From NCBI GenBank assembly GCA_003605035.1, contig QZKJ01000053.1, positions 1 through 64,000 of the forward strand: a DNA stretch of 64,000 nt, written 5' to 3'. Below the pieces are notes generated by a model, which was not told where the DNA came from, ran no database searches, and saw nothing but the letters and a program-made list of their open reading frames with translations. Positions 18,622-27,769 of this stretch are shown in pieces; positions within the stretch are counted from its first letter, which is position 1; every line of letters starts with the position of its first letter. Origin of the DNA: Desulfurivibrio sp. GTDB lineage: Bacteria > Desulfobacterota > Desulfobulbia > Desulfobulbales > SURF-16. The position numbers were made by a program, and so were the translations under genes.

Positions 18622-18837
18622 TTATCTATTTTTTTTCTCCGGTACGCCTAAGGCCTTTAAAATCAGGGCAAGCGGGCAGAATTTCGAGAAGCCGAACTGG
18701 AAGAGGTTGGCGCCGACAAAGGCGGTGAACCAGAGCCAGTATTTGCTCAGGAAAACAGGGCTGGCCTCCACCCCCAGGGCAAGGCTGAGCAGGATAAAGG
18801 TGCCTGCGATCACATGGACCCAGTCAGTGACAATCAT
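18622..18837 (-). CDS. DUF2892-family small membrane protein
   Basis: Two TM segments, [19 protein letters not shown]-terminal motif. Confidence 0.7.
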   Translation of the reverse strand: MIVTDWVHVIAGTFILLSLALGVEASPVFLSKYWLWFTAFVGANLFQFGFSKFCPLALILKALGVPEKKNR

Positions 18838-18939
18838 GATGTTCTCCTTGGTAGAGTCAGTGGCGCATGGGAGCGCTGTCGGCCTGCGCAAAAAAAACTA
18901 TTGTTCCAACTCCGTCCGCTGGCGCCACCGTTGTTATTA

Positions 18940-19740
18940 TTATTTGTACACTTCCTTGGGCGGTTTGAACAAATGCCCTTCAGTAAAGATGGCTGCATCA
19001 AGGCCGAGATCATAGGTGATATTGGAAAATTCCGTCACCGTCTCGCCGCCGCTGGTAAAATCCTGCACCCGGGATTTGGTCACGGTGGGATGGCCCTGGA
19101 TATCCTCCACTGCCAGTGCCTCAACCACCCGGTAAGGCTTGTCAGCCTTATCCGCGTATTCGGCCTTCATGGGCAGAAAGGTCTTTTTGTCAATCCACAC
19201 CCGGTAGGAGGAAAATTCCACTGAAACGGGGTCTTTGGGGATATTCTTCACCACATAGAATTTCTCGTCCTCTTCCAGCAGTTCATGTTTGTCTGCGTTG
19301 ATGCCCCGGCCTGAGACATCTTCATAAAAGAAATGCGAGCCCATGAAGCTGGTCCGTTTATCCGCCGCGGCAATCCGCTTGACCTGATCAAGATCGGGCA
19401 GGTACATCCAGCGGGCCTCGTCCTTGTCCGTATATTTATGGACCAGCAGGACGGTTTTGCGGACCTCGCCGGGTTTGCGGCAGAAGACGTAGAACTGCTG
19501 ATTGCCGCCATCCTGGTCATCACGGCGCAGAATGACAAACTGTCGGCTGCTGGTGCGGCCCTGGGAGTCGGTGCTGGTCATGTCGGCCAGGGCCTTGCCG
19601 TCCTGGCCGGCATAATAGGCCGCGGTATTGGCCTTGTTGACGATCTCCTCAACGCTGGTTGCCGCGAAGACGCAGGTTGCCGCAGAGAGAAAAATTGTTG
19701 CCAGGGAAAGCACGGGGAAAGTTTTTTTCATCATTTGCAT
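18940..19740 (-). CDS. Outer membrane lipoprotein-sorting-protein (LolA-like) family
   Basis: Signal peptide; ARWMYLPDLDQVKRI, SFMGSHFFYEDVSGR. Confidence 0.75.
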   Translation of the reverse strand: MQMMKKTFPVLSLATIFLSAATCVFAATSVEEIVNKANTAAYYAGQDGKALADMTSTDSQGRTSSRQFVILRRDDQDGGNQQFYVFCRKPGEVRKTVLLVHKYTDKDEARWMYLPDLDQVKRIAAADKRTSFMGSHFFYEDVSGRGINADKHELLEEDEKFYVVKNIPKDPVSVEFSSYRVWIDKKTFLPMKAEYADKADKPYRVVEALAVEDIQGHPTVTKSRVQDFTSGGETVTEFSNITYDLGLDAAIFTEGHLFKPPKEVYK

Positions 19741-19837
19741 ACCTCTGTTGATTTCAGGCCCCCGGATCAGGAATGGCGGTAGTGGTTGCCATGCCTTGCC
19801 AGCGCCCATGAGCGGGAATGGTTTGGAACGGGCTTTG

Positions 19838-20131
19838 CTAACCGATGGCCTCCGTGCAAAAAAGCTTGCGCAGGGTTTGCATCAGCTGCAGAATGCGGGG
19901 GTCATTAATGCGGTTATAGATAAAATTCGCATCCTTGCGGAAGGAAATGATCCCCTGGTTGCGCAGGATGGATAGATGCTGGGAGACATTGGCATTGGTT
20001 GTCTTCACCTCCTCGCGGAGGTCCCCGACCGTCATTTCGCGGTCCTGCAGCAGGCAGAGAATTTTCAGTCTGATGGGGTGCGACATGGTTTTCAGAAGTC
20101 CGGCAATGGCTTCAATGTGTTCAGTTTGCAT
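19838..20131 (-). CDS. ArsR-family transcriptional regulator
   Basis: LLKTMSHPIRLKILCLLQDREMTVGDLREEVKTTNANVSQHLSILRNQGII. Confidence 0.85.
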   Translation of the reverse strand: MQTEHIEAIAGLLKTMSHPIRLKILCLLQDREMTVGDLREEVKTTNANVSQHLSILRNQGIISFRKDANFIYNRINDPRILQLMQTLRKLFCTEAIG

Positions 20132-20158
20132 TGGCTGCTCGTGTTTAATTTGTTAATT

Positions 20159-20385
20159 CAACTTTCTGACTTGATTTATTTTGTCGGAATAACTGTATTT
20201 TTTGTGACATAGCTGCTGCTCTGATCTCCGTCATGTGAATTCAGAAGACAGGAGACAGAATTCAGAATGATTGATTTTATTACGTTTTATTCTGGCTCCT
20301 GACTCCTGAATTCTCCGGGAACAGGCTTCGGGCAACCTGGAAATATCTATCTAATTTCAGCATGTTACCACAAATCAGAAAGTTG
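20159..20385 (+). repeat. ~227-bp dispersed element (copy 1) with CAACTTTCTGA/TCAGAAAGTTG termini; uninterrupted
   Basis: Homologous along its length to reverse complement of 28661..29053; 11-bp terminal inverted repeats. Confidence 0.8.
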
Positions 20386-20448
20386 AAATATTAATTAAAT
20401 TGCTTAATGCGCATATATCCTTTCGTAAAGAGGTTTTTCAGAAAATCA

Positions 20449-21240
20449 TTATATGCTTAAGCTTACGGTGCTGTCCAGCCAAACGTGCAATTTTTCGGAA
20501 GCATTTCCCTGATATATGCCGATTTCCAGCAGATCGCGGCTGCCGAACAGGGCAACCGGGCTGCCGGGAGCAACGGCGCTGTAGGCGGTCGCCACCCCGT
20601 GGATGGTCAAGTCGCCCACCTTCACCTGCAGATGCGGCCACGCGCCGGCACAGAATCGGGCGGCCGTCTCCCGGTCGATATTGGTAATCAGGTTGCCGAA
20701 GCGGTCGATATCAATTACCGCCCCCTGCAGGGTATTGCCGGTGAGGGCAGGGGCGGGCAGGGCAAGAGTGATCAGTGCTTGCCGGTCGATCTCAGGACCT
20801 GTGCTGTGGGGCGCAAAACCGCAGGCCAGATGGGCCGCCACCGGAGCAAAGATATCCCGGCCATGAAAGGTGTGGCTGACCGGTTGCAGAAAAAGCTCGC
20901 TGTTGCTGACCTCATAAACCCTGCCGGCTTGCGGCAGGAGCAGGGTCAGCACCCCGTTGTCCGGGGCCAGGAACAGCTGGCCGGCGGCCTCAAGCAGAAT
21001 AATGCGGCGTTTGCCGCCCACCCCCGGGTCAACCACGACCGCATGGATGGTGTTGGCTGGGAAATAGCGGCAGGCCGCGGCAAGCACCCGGGCTGCCTGC
21101 CGCACATCCTGGGGCCGGATGCCGTGGGTGAGATCAATGATGGTTGCCGCCGGGCACCTGCTGGCGATCACCCCTTTCATCACCCCGGCATACTCGTCGC
21201 TTAACCCGAAATCAGTAGTTAATGTGATCAGCGGCCTCAT
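20449..21240 (-). CDS. SAM hydroxide adenosyltransferase / chlorinase-fluorinase-like family (DUF62)
   Basis: ITLTTDFGLSDEYAGVMKGVI, VVDPGVGGKRR, DRFGNLITNI. Confidence 0.85.
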   Translation of the reverse strand: MRPLITLTTDFGLSDEYAGVMKGVIASRCPAATIIDLTHGIRPQDVRQAARVLAAACRYFPANTIHAVVVDPGVGGKRRIILLEAAGQLFLAPDNGVLTLLLPQAGRVYEVSNSELFLQPVSHTFHGRDIFAPVAAHLACGFAPHSTGPEIDRQALITLALPAPALTGNTLQGAVIDIDRFGNLITNIDRETAARFCAGAWPHLQVKVGDLTIHGVATAYSAVAPGSPVALFGSRDLLEIGIYQGNASEKLHVWLDSTVSLSI

Positions 21241-21255
21241 GGTGTGCGGCTCCTG

Positions 21256-22155
21256 TTACTGTGCCAGTCTGCTGACTCCGACCAGCTCTATCTCTTCCCG
21301 CAGTTTGGCCTGATACTGCCTTAAGGCATCGAGGGTGGCCTGATGGGGATGTCCGATGCCGATGGCGGAGCCCTTTTTCCTGGCCAGACTGATCAGGGTG
21401 TCAAGCTGCTGCATGACCTTTTGCGCATCCTGGTGGTTGTCGATGAAAATATCCCGGCGGGCGGCGCGCAGTCCCAGCTCTTTGGCCAGGGGGTAACCGA
21501 CTGACCTGGGGGAGGTGAGGCTGTCCAGGAAAAAGAGGCGCTTCTCCTTCAGTCCGGCAAGAAAGATCCGCATGGCGGCGCGGTTCTCGGTAAAGCTGGA
21601 ACCCATGTGGTTGTTGACGCCCAGGGCATAAGGGACGGCGCTGAGATCGCTCTCCAGGGTGGCCTGAATCTCCCGGCTGTTCATGCCGTTCAACAGGGCG
21701 CCCGGCCCCGGCACCCATTGCCTGTCCTGGGCCTCCATGGGCAGATGCAGCAGGATGTCCCGGTTTTTCCGGCGGGCCTCGGCCAGTTGCCTGCCGGTAT
21801 GGGGGCCGAAAGGCAGAAAGGCAAAGGAGAGATTGAGATCAAGGTCTAACAGCTCGGCGCAGGTTTTCTCCTGAAACCCCATATCGTCAATGATGATGCT
21901 GACCCGCGGCAAGTGAACGGGTTTTGGCAATTTTCTGGCCGGCGGAGGCGGAAGAGCAGGTTTAGCCGGCAGCTCAGCCGCTTTTTTTTTCGCTACCCCG
22001 GCAATGGGCGGGAAGACGGGTTTGCTGGTGCCAGGCCGCAGAAAGACAAGATAAACCGTGGCGGCAATGCTGCACAGCAGCAGCAAGGAAAGAAAAAACC
22101 AGAGCCACAGGCTCTTGCGGCCTTTCTTTTTGCGGGCGGGTTTTTTTCTGGCCAT
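21256..22155 (-). CDS. Divergent polysaccharide deacetylase family protein
   Basis: N-terminal TM; VSIIIDDMGFQ, LLHLPMEA, GVNNHMGSSFTE. Confidence 0.8.
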   Translation of the reverse strand: MARKKPARKKKGRKSLWLWFFLSLLLLCSIAATVYLVFLRPGTSKPVFPPIAGVAKKKAAELPAKPALPPPPARKLPKPVHLPRVSIIIDDMGFQEKTCAELLDLDLNLSFAFLPFGPHTGRQLAEARRKNRDILLHLPMEAQDRQWVPGPGALLNGMNSREIQATLESDLSAVPYALGVNNHMGSSFTENRAAMRIFLAGLKEKRLFFLDSLTSPRSVGYPLAKELGLRAARRDIFIDNHQDAQKVMQQLDTLISLARKKGSAIGIGHPHQATLDALRQYQAKLREEIELVGVSRLAQ

Positions 22156-23190
22156 TTATTTCTGCCGGGTCAGCACGTACTGGGCCAGTCCGGCCAGGAC
22201 GCGCCGCGACTGGCAGTCAGGGAACACGGCTAGCGCCTCATTGGCCGCTTCGACCAGGGCTTCCGCCCCCTGTCTGGCGTAGGCGAAGCCCTGGTGCTGT
22301 TCAATAAAGCCGTGCACTTCAGTGATCTTTGCCGCCCGCGCCGCTGCCTCTCCTTTGAGCAGATCCATGATATGGGCGGATGCCGCTTCCGTAGAGTTCT
22401 GCAAGGCATGAAGCAACGGCAGGGTCATCTTGCCTTCGACAAAATCATTGCCAATGGCCTTGCCTGTTTTAGCCGGGTCGCCCTGGTAATCGAGAAGATC
22501 GTCAACGACCTGAAAGGCCAGTCCCAGGGCGTCGCCGTAATTGCGCAGGGCCAGTTGGTGCTGCTCGCTGCCCTGGGCAAAATAGGCCCCGACCTCACAG
22601 GCCGCGCTGATCAGGCAGCCGGTTTTGCCGCGCAGCACGGCGAAATAATTTTCTTCCGACAGGTTACGTTCCTGCACGGTCTGCATCTGCTGGAATTCGG
22701 CCTGGATCATGGCAGCGGTGGCAAAGCCGATGAGGGCAAGGGTATGGTGGTCGCCCGCGGTGCCGGCCATGGTCATGGCCCGGGTGTGCAGATAGTCGCC
22801 GGCCAGGATCACCTGGGTATTGTCCCAGACGCTGTTGGCCGAGGGTTTGCCCCGGCGCCGGCCGGCGTTGTCAATGACATCATCATGCAGCAGGCTGGCG
22901 CCGTGGAGGAATTCGAAAACCGCGGCAAGCTGGTAAAGGTTGACCGGCGGCTGCAGCTCATCCTCCGCCGCCAGCCCCTCCGGCATGCGGGAAAAGGCGC
23001 ACAGCCGGGCCGCCAGCACGGTCAGCAGCGGCCGGATCCTTTTGCCGCCGTTGAACAGGGCATATTCCAGAATGTGCTGCAGCCGTGCGTTGCCGCACTG
23101 AGAGATCTCCCGGCGCATGGTATGGTTGATGTGTTCGATATCAGGTTGCAGCAGGGCCAGCAGTTCGTTTTTATCCACAGTATTCTCCAT
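22156..23190 (-). CDS. ispB: Polyprenyl (octaprenyl) diphosphate synthase
   Basis: GGKRIRPLL, LLHDDVID, DDLLDYQGD. Confidence 0.88.
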   Translation of the reverse strand: MENTVDKNELLALLQPDIEHINHTMRREISQCGNARLQHILEYALFNGGKRIRPLLTVLAARLCAFSRMPEGLAAEDELQPPVNLYQLAAVFEFLHGASLLHDDVIDNAGRRRGKPSANSVWDNTQVILAGDYLHTRAMTMAGTAGDHHTLALIGFATAAMIQAEFQQMQTVQERNLSEENYFAVLRGKTGCLISAACEVGAYFAQGSEQHQLALRNYGDALGLAFQVVDDLLDYQGDPAKTGKAIGNDFVEGKMTLPLLHALQNSTEAASAHIMDLLKGEAAARAAKITEVHGFIEQHQGFAYARQGAEALVEAANEALAVFPDCQSRRVLAGLAQYVLTRQK

Positions 23191-23298
23191 TCTCTCAGGG
23201 GATGGGGCCATATGCATTCAGACAGCCTGATCCCGGCAGATTTTACATTGATGCCAGCATTGCGTTTCGAAAAAAGTGCCTGAAGTACTTAAAGTGCC

Positions 23299-23336
23299 CT
23301 TGTGCCCCTTGTGGGTACTTGTGCCCCTTGTGGGTA
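23299..23336 (+). repeat. Tandem duplication of a 19-bp unit (CTTGTGCCCCTTGTGGGTA x2)
   Basis: Two perfect adjacent copies. Confidence 0.9.
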
Positions 23337-23428
23337 TAAAGTACTTGAAGTTGCGGTGCTTTCTGATCAGATAACACCTTTAACTTTAGGCACTTTGAAA
23401 TTACGTTACGACAGCAGGAGTTCTGACA

Positions 23429-25396
23429 TTACACCGGTTTTTTCTCAAAAAAAAGGTGCACCTCGTCCATGGTTCTGATGATAGGGCTGTCCGGCAGACT
23501 CTTCAGGAAAATCCGGCCATATTGCTTGGTGAAGAGGCGGACATCCATGATGGCCAGCAGGCCGGAGTCGCTGGCTGAACGCATGAGCCGGCCAAGCCCC
23601 TGGCGCAGGGTGAGAATGGCCCTGGGGATCTGGAAATCCACAAAAGGGTTGCCGCCCTCGGCCCTGATCTTGTCAATCCGCGCCATGATAACAGGATCGC
23701 TGGGAACTTCAAAGGGAAGCTTGTCAATAATTACACAACTCAGGGTCTCGCCCGGTACATCCACCCCTTCCCAGAAGCTTGCCACCGCCAGCAGCACGGA
23801 ATGGGTTTCCTGGCTGAAGCGGTCAAGCAGGGTCTGTTTCGGCGCGCTGCCCTGCATGAAAACCGGGAAAGGCAGCCGTTCCTCGAGATAATGAAACAGG
23901 TAATGCATGGCCTTGATGCTGGTAAAGAGCACCAGGGCCCGGCCCCGGGAGGCCAGCAGCACGTCCAGGACAGTGTGCTGCAGTTCCTGGAGAAAGCTGG
24001 GGGCGGCAGGCTCCGGCATGGTGGTCGGGACGAACAGCCTGGTCCGGCCGGCATAGTCAAAGGGCGAGGCCAGCCGCAGGCAGGGTGTGGTGGCCGGCAG
24101 GCCGAGCCGTTCGCAGAAATAACTGAAGTTGCCGCCCGTGGTCAGGGTGGCGGAGGTGAAAACCACGGTGCTGACCTCAGGGAAAAAGGCCTGCTGCAGG
24201 TCCTCGGCTATCTCAATGGGGGAGGCGGAAACGGCAACCGTCTTGTCGCGCCGCTCATACCAGTATACCGAGGAGCTGCGCTGCCGGCCGGTGACCATCT
24301 GCAGGTTGGCCAGCAGTTCCTGGGCCCGGCGCTGCACGCTGTTCCACAGTTCACTGTGCTGGGCTTCCGGTTCAAGCCGGGCGATGAGCGTGGACAGGGA
24401 TTCGCTCAGCAGCAGGCACTCTTCCTCCCAGTTGCTGATTTTTTGCATGGCCTCCTGCAGCGGAAAGCGGCCCCGCTCCTCGGGGAATATGCGCAGGAAG
24501 CGGACGGCGCCGCCGGCCAGGCCCTTGGCCGCGCTGGCGATCCTTTGCCGGGATGTATCCTGAGCAGTTTCCGGCAGGAGCCTGTCAATGTCCTGGGCCA
24601 GGTCAAGCAGCTGAAAGTGACTGACGCTGGTGCCGAAATAGCGTGTGGCGATATTTTCGATGTGATGGGCCTCATCGAAGATAACCGATTCATAACGGGG
24701 CAGCACCTCGGCAAAGCCGAAGCGCCGCAGGGCCAGATCCGAAAAAAAGAGATGGTGGTTGACGATGAGCAACTGGGCCCGGGCCGCCTTTTTGCGCAGC
24801 CGGCTGATAAAGCAGTCGGCGCCGTCCGGGCAGCTGGCGCCCAGACACTGGCTGGAGGTGGCGCTCACCTCCCGCCACAGGCTGGCATGGTCGGGCAGCC
24901 AGTCAAGCTCGGCCCGGTCCCCGGTATGGGTGACGGCCAGCCAGTCGGCTACTGCGTCAAGCTGACCGTGGTCAAAAATGGGGAGCTGGGGGGAGTGGGC
25001 GAGCTGATGCCAGCGGTAGAGGCATAGATAGTTCTGCCGGCCCTTGACGCAGAGCGCGGTGAGCTGGGGGGCGATATGCTCCCTGATAAAGGGGATTTCC
25101 TTGTGGAGAATCTGTTCCTGCAGGTTCAGGGTGCCGGTGGAGACCACCACCTTCTGGCTGCTCAGTGCTGCCGGGACAAGATAGGCAAGGGTCTTGCCGA
25201 TGCCGGTTTCCGCCTCCACGGCCAGCATGGAACCTGAGCCGCCGGCCGGGGTAAATGCCGCCGCCCCGCTGAAACTCTGCGCCACGGCCAATGCCATGTC
25301 CAGCTGGCCGGCCCGGGCTTCGAAACCGGGCAGTTTGGCGCTGAGAATGCCGTTCGGGGAGAAAATATTTTTGATTTTATCAAGAAGTTCATCCAT
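23429..25396 (-). CDS. dinG: DinG-like ATP-dependent DNA helicase
   Basis: VEAETGIGKTLAYLVPA, DEAH, C-terminal QGLGRLMRS. Confidence 0.85.
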   Translation of the reverse strand: MDELLDKIKNIFSPNGILSAKLPGFEARAGQLDMALAVAQSFSGAAAFTPAGGSGSMLAVEAETGIGKTLAYLVPAALSSQKVVVSTGTLNLQEQILHKEIPFIREHIAPQLTALCVKGRQNYLCLYRWHQLAHSPQLPIFDHGQLDAVADWLAVTHTGDRAELDWLPDHASLWREVSATSSQCLGASCPDGADCFISRLRKKAARAQLLIVNHHLFFSDLALRRFGFAEVLPRYESVIFDEAHHIENIATRYFGTSVSHFQLLDLAQDIDRLLPETAQDTSRQRIASAAKGLAGGAVRFLRIFPEERGRFPLQEAMQKISNWEEECLLLSESLSTLIARLEPEAQHSELWNSVQRRAQELLANLQMVTGRQRSSSVYWYERRDKTVAVSASPIEIAEDLQQAFFPEVSTVVFTSATLTTGGNFSYFCERLGLPATTPCLRLASPFDYAGRTRLFVPTTMPEPAAPSFLQELQHTVLDVLLASRGRALVLFTSIKAMHYLFHYLEERLPFPVFMQGSAPKQTLLDRFSQETHSVLLAVASFWEGVDVPGETLSCVIIDKLPFEVPSDPVIMARIDKIRAEGGNPFVDFQIPRAILTLRQGLGRLMRSASDSGLLAIMDVRLFTKQYGRIFLKSLPDSPIIRTMDEVHLFFEKKPV

Positions 25397-25438
25397 GCTG
25401 ATGTCAATCCTGGATGCTACATAACCGCAATGGGATAA

Positions 25439-25467
25439 AGATACAAAGAAAAAAATACTTTGTATCT
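25439..25467. repeat. Perfect 10-bp stem hairpin AGATACAAAG-N9-CTTTGTATCT
   Basis: Read directly. Confidence 0.7.
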
Positions 25468-25488
25468 GAGTACCTTATGAATAGAATA

Positions 25489-25632
25489 AGGGAATCTTGA
25501 AAAATCAGGCATCTGGTTCGAGGACGCGAAGCGGTGAAAATAAAAAGCGCAGCATATTGAGGATATGCGAGCATTTTTCTTTTCGCCGCGACAAAGTCAA
25601 TCGGGCCAGAGGACAATTTTTCAAGATTCCCT
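25489..25632. mobile_element. 144-bp palindromic MITE-like element with 17-bp terminal inverted repeats
   Basis: AGGGAATCTTGAAAAAT ... ATTTTTCAAGATTCCCT; internal inverted arms around a TTGAGGA centre. Confidence 0.7.
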
Positions 25633-25658
25633 AAGAAAAAAAATGAGGAGGTGGGTCT

Positions 25659-26102
25659 ATGCAAGTGAAGAGGATTCTGGTGCCGGTGGATTTTTCGGAA
25701 AATTCCAATCGCATTATCCAGTACGGGGCCTATGTGGCCGGCAAGTTCGGGGCGGAGATGGAGGCGATTTTTGTCGCCCAGACCTTTCAGGATTATTCGG
25801 AGTTTTTCGAGCCCCATATGCCGGTGATTCAGTTTGAGGAGGATCTCATCGCCAGCGCCAGGGAACGGATGAAGACCTTTCTGGCGGAAGCGCTGGAGCC
25901 TGACGTGGTCTGTAAAGGGGTGGTCATGGCCGGGGACATTGCCGAGACGATAATCGACTATGCCGGGGAGCAGCAGGTGGATCTGATCGTCATGGGCACC
26001 CATGGCTACAAGGGACTGGAAAAGGTTCTTTTCGGCAGCGTGGCCGAGAAGGTCGTCAAAAAATCACCCTGCCCGGTATTGACCATTAACCCTTACAGGT
26101 AG
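25659..26102 (+). CDS. Universal stress protein (UspA family)
   Basis: ILVPVDFSENSNRII ... LIVMGTHGYKGLEKVLFGSVAEKVVKKSPCPVLTI. Confidence 0.9.
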   Translation: MQVKRILVPVDFSENSNRIIQYGAYVAGKFGAEMEAIFVAQTFQDYSEFFEPHMPVIQFEEDLIASARERMKTFLAEALEPDVVCKGVVMAGDIAETIIDYAGEQQVDLIVMGTHGYKGLEKVLFGSVAEKVVKKSPCPVLTINPYR

Positions 26103-27204
26103 ATTTTCTGTGTGATTTCAAGGCAATGATCGCCAGATGGTTGCCGCCTGCCGCGGGGGGCTGCGCCGTTGCTTTGCAGACATGGGCAAGCAGGCGCGGC
26201 AGGCTTTCGTTGCAGAGATAGACTTCCAGGTGGGGCTCTGCCTGGCAGCCCGTCTGCTGACCAGGTTTGGCCGCAGGCGGACCCCAGACCCGGCCGCTGT
26301 TGAATATCCTGGACCATTGCGCGGCAAGGGCGGAAAAATTCTTCAGGGTGTCCGGCCCGGGCCCTTCAGCCGCGGTGGCCGGCAGCAGTGCCCGGAAACC
26401 TGCCAGGGTCTCTGCCGCCTCCTGTCTGAATGCTGCCCTGGCCTGATCATAAGCAGCCGGCGCCATGTCTCCGCTGGCGGGCAACGGGATGCGGAAGAGG
26501 CGCACCGGTCTTTTCCCGGTTAATGACTCGTTGGCGTCAAAGACCATTTCTGCCGCATCGTTCAGCCCGCTGACCAGCATGGTGTAATCGCCCTGCCGCC
26601 TGTCGGCCAGAAAGAGCCTGGACCACGCCTTAACCAGGATTTCCGGTCTGACCGGCAGCCGGCTCTCCATCTGCCGGGGGGGGGACAGGGTGAAAGCGAT
26701 TTCCGGTTCACCTTTCAGGGCCTCATAAAGCTCCTGCTCCTTCACGGAAATGGCTGCCAGTTCCTGTTGCAGCTCCTGCTCCTCCTCATAGAGGATTTCG
26801 GCAAGCTTGAGCAGCAGGCGGGCCTGCCACAGTTCTTCCCTGAGCCGGGCCTGTTCCTCGCTTGTCGCCGCCGATTTGCCGCCGATTGACTGAATCAGAC
26901 TTTTCACCGATTGCTCGTCGCGATTCTTGTCTTTACCCGCGGCAAGGGTGGAAAGCTGGCCGCTGTAAAATTCCGCTTCATTTCCCTTGAGCTCTCTGAT
27001 AAGTTGCCGGAACCGGCCCAGGTCGTCATGAAAGGGGACCGGCGCATAGCCTTCCCAGAGGGCGGCTGCTGTCGCGGCAGTGGCTGTTTTTTCGGCCTCT
27101 GCCGCCTGGTAGTAAAAAATTTTATCAAAAAAAACAAGCTCCTGGGTAACCTGCTGGATACTTGGCGCTGTCTGGGGGAAATAAAGTGCAGTTAATGGCA
27201 GCAT
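26086..27204 (-). CDS. Hypothetical protein (coiled-coil rich)
   Basis: 372-aa ORF, Ala/Glu-rich helical composition, 3' overlap with the uspA-like gene. Confidence 0.6.
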   Translation of the reverse strand: MLPLTALYFPQTAPSIQQVTQELVFFDKIFYYQAAEAEKTATAATAAALWEGYAPVPFHDDLGRFRQLIRELKGNEAEFYSGQLSTLAAGKDKNRDEQSVKSLIQSIGGKSAATSEEQARLREELWQARLLLKLAEILYEEEQELQQELAAISVKEQELYEALKGEPEIAFTLSPPRQMESRLPVRPEILVKAWSRLFLADRRQGDYTMLVSGLNDAAEMVFDANESLTGKRPVRLFRIPLPASGDMAPAAYDQARAAFRQEAAETLAGFRALLPATAAEGPGPDTLKNFSALAAQWSRIFNSGRVWGPPAAKPGQQTGCQAEPHLEVYLCNESLPRLLAHVCKATAQPPAAGGNHLAIIALKSHRKSTCKG

Positions 27205-27423
27205 GATTTATGATGAAAAACTAAGGTAAAAGTTGATGGCAAGTGATGGCCGCGAAAAGTTCAGGGCGATGATAAGCCAATGAAGCGTTTTGCACTTTAC
27301 GCTGCTCACGGCTTTTTGGCAAGAGTGTTAGCCGGGGTAAAGAAATAACTGCAGAATCGGAGCAGCGTGAACGGCGCCAGGGGCCGTGACCGCATGGCAG
27401 CAACCCCGCAATCTTAAAACGGC

Positions 27424-27723
27424 ATGGGGCTCATGAGTACAAAAGAAAAAATTTCGCTGTTTCTGCTTATCGTTGTTTATCTGCTGGTGTGCATCAGATA
27501 TTTCCCGGGCCGGCCGCTGGAAACTCTTACGGCCACGATGAGTCATCTGCTGGAATCCGTGCCCTATATCATTGCCTTGACAGTGCTGGTCGTCTCGGTG
27601 ATGCAAAAGGTGGTGGGGCAGAAGCTGCCGAAAAACCGCATAGCAAGAATCTATCTGACCTTTGGTCTGATCGCCGAGTTTTTTTTCGGCATGTATCATT
27701 ATCTCAAGCTGGGACAGATATAG
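27424..27723 (+). CDS. Small membrane protein
   Basis: 99 aa with about three hydrophobic segments. Confidence 0.6.
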   Translation: MGLMSTKEKISLFLLIVVYLLVCIRYFPGRPLETLTATMSHLLESVPYIIALTVLVVSVMQKVVGQKLPKNRIARIYLTFGLIAEFFFGMYHYLKLGQI

Positions 27724-27769
27724 CAGGATTTATTGGGCAGCAGCCGGCAGGCCCTGCTTGCCGGGCCTG

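Noticed and set aside
27240-27430. Possible SAM-I or molybdenum-cofactor riboswitch (GGCCGTGACC, GGCAGCAACC fragments)
   Set aside because: Only isolated motif fragments match; overall secondary structure and downstream gene do not fit either class. Kept only as an unassigned leader.
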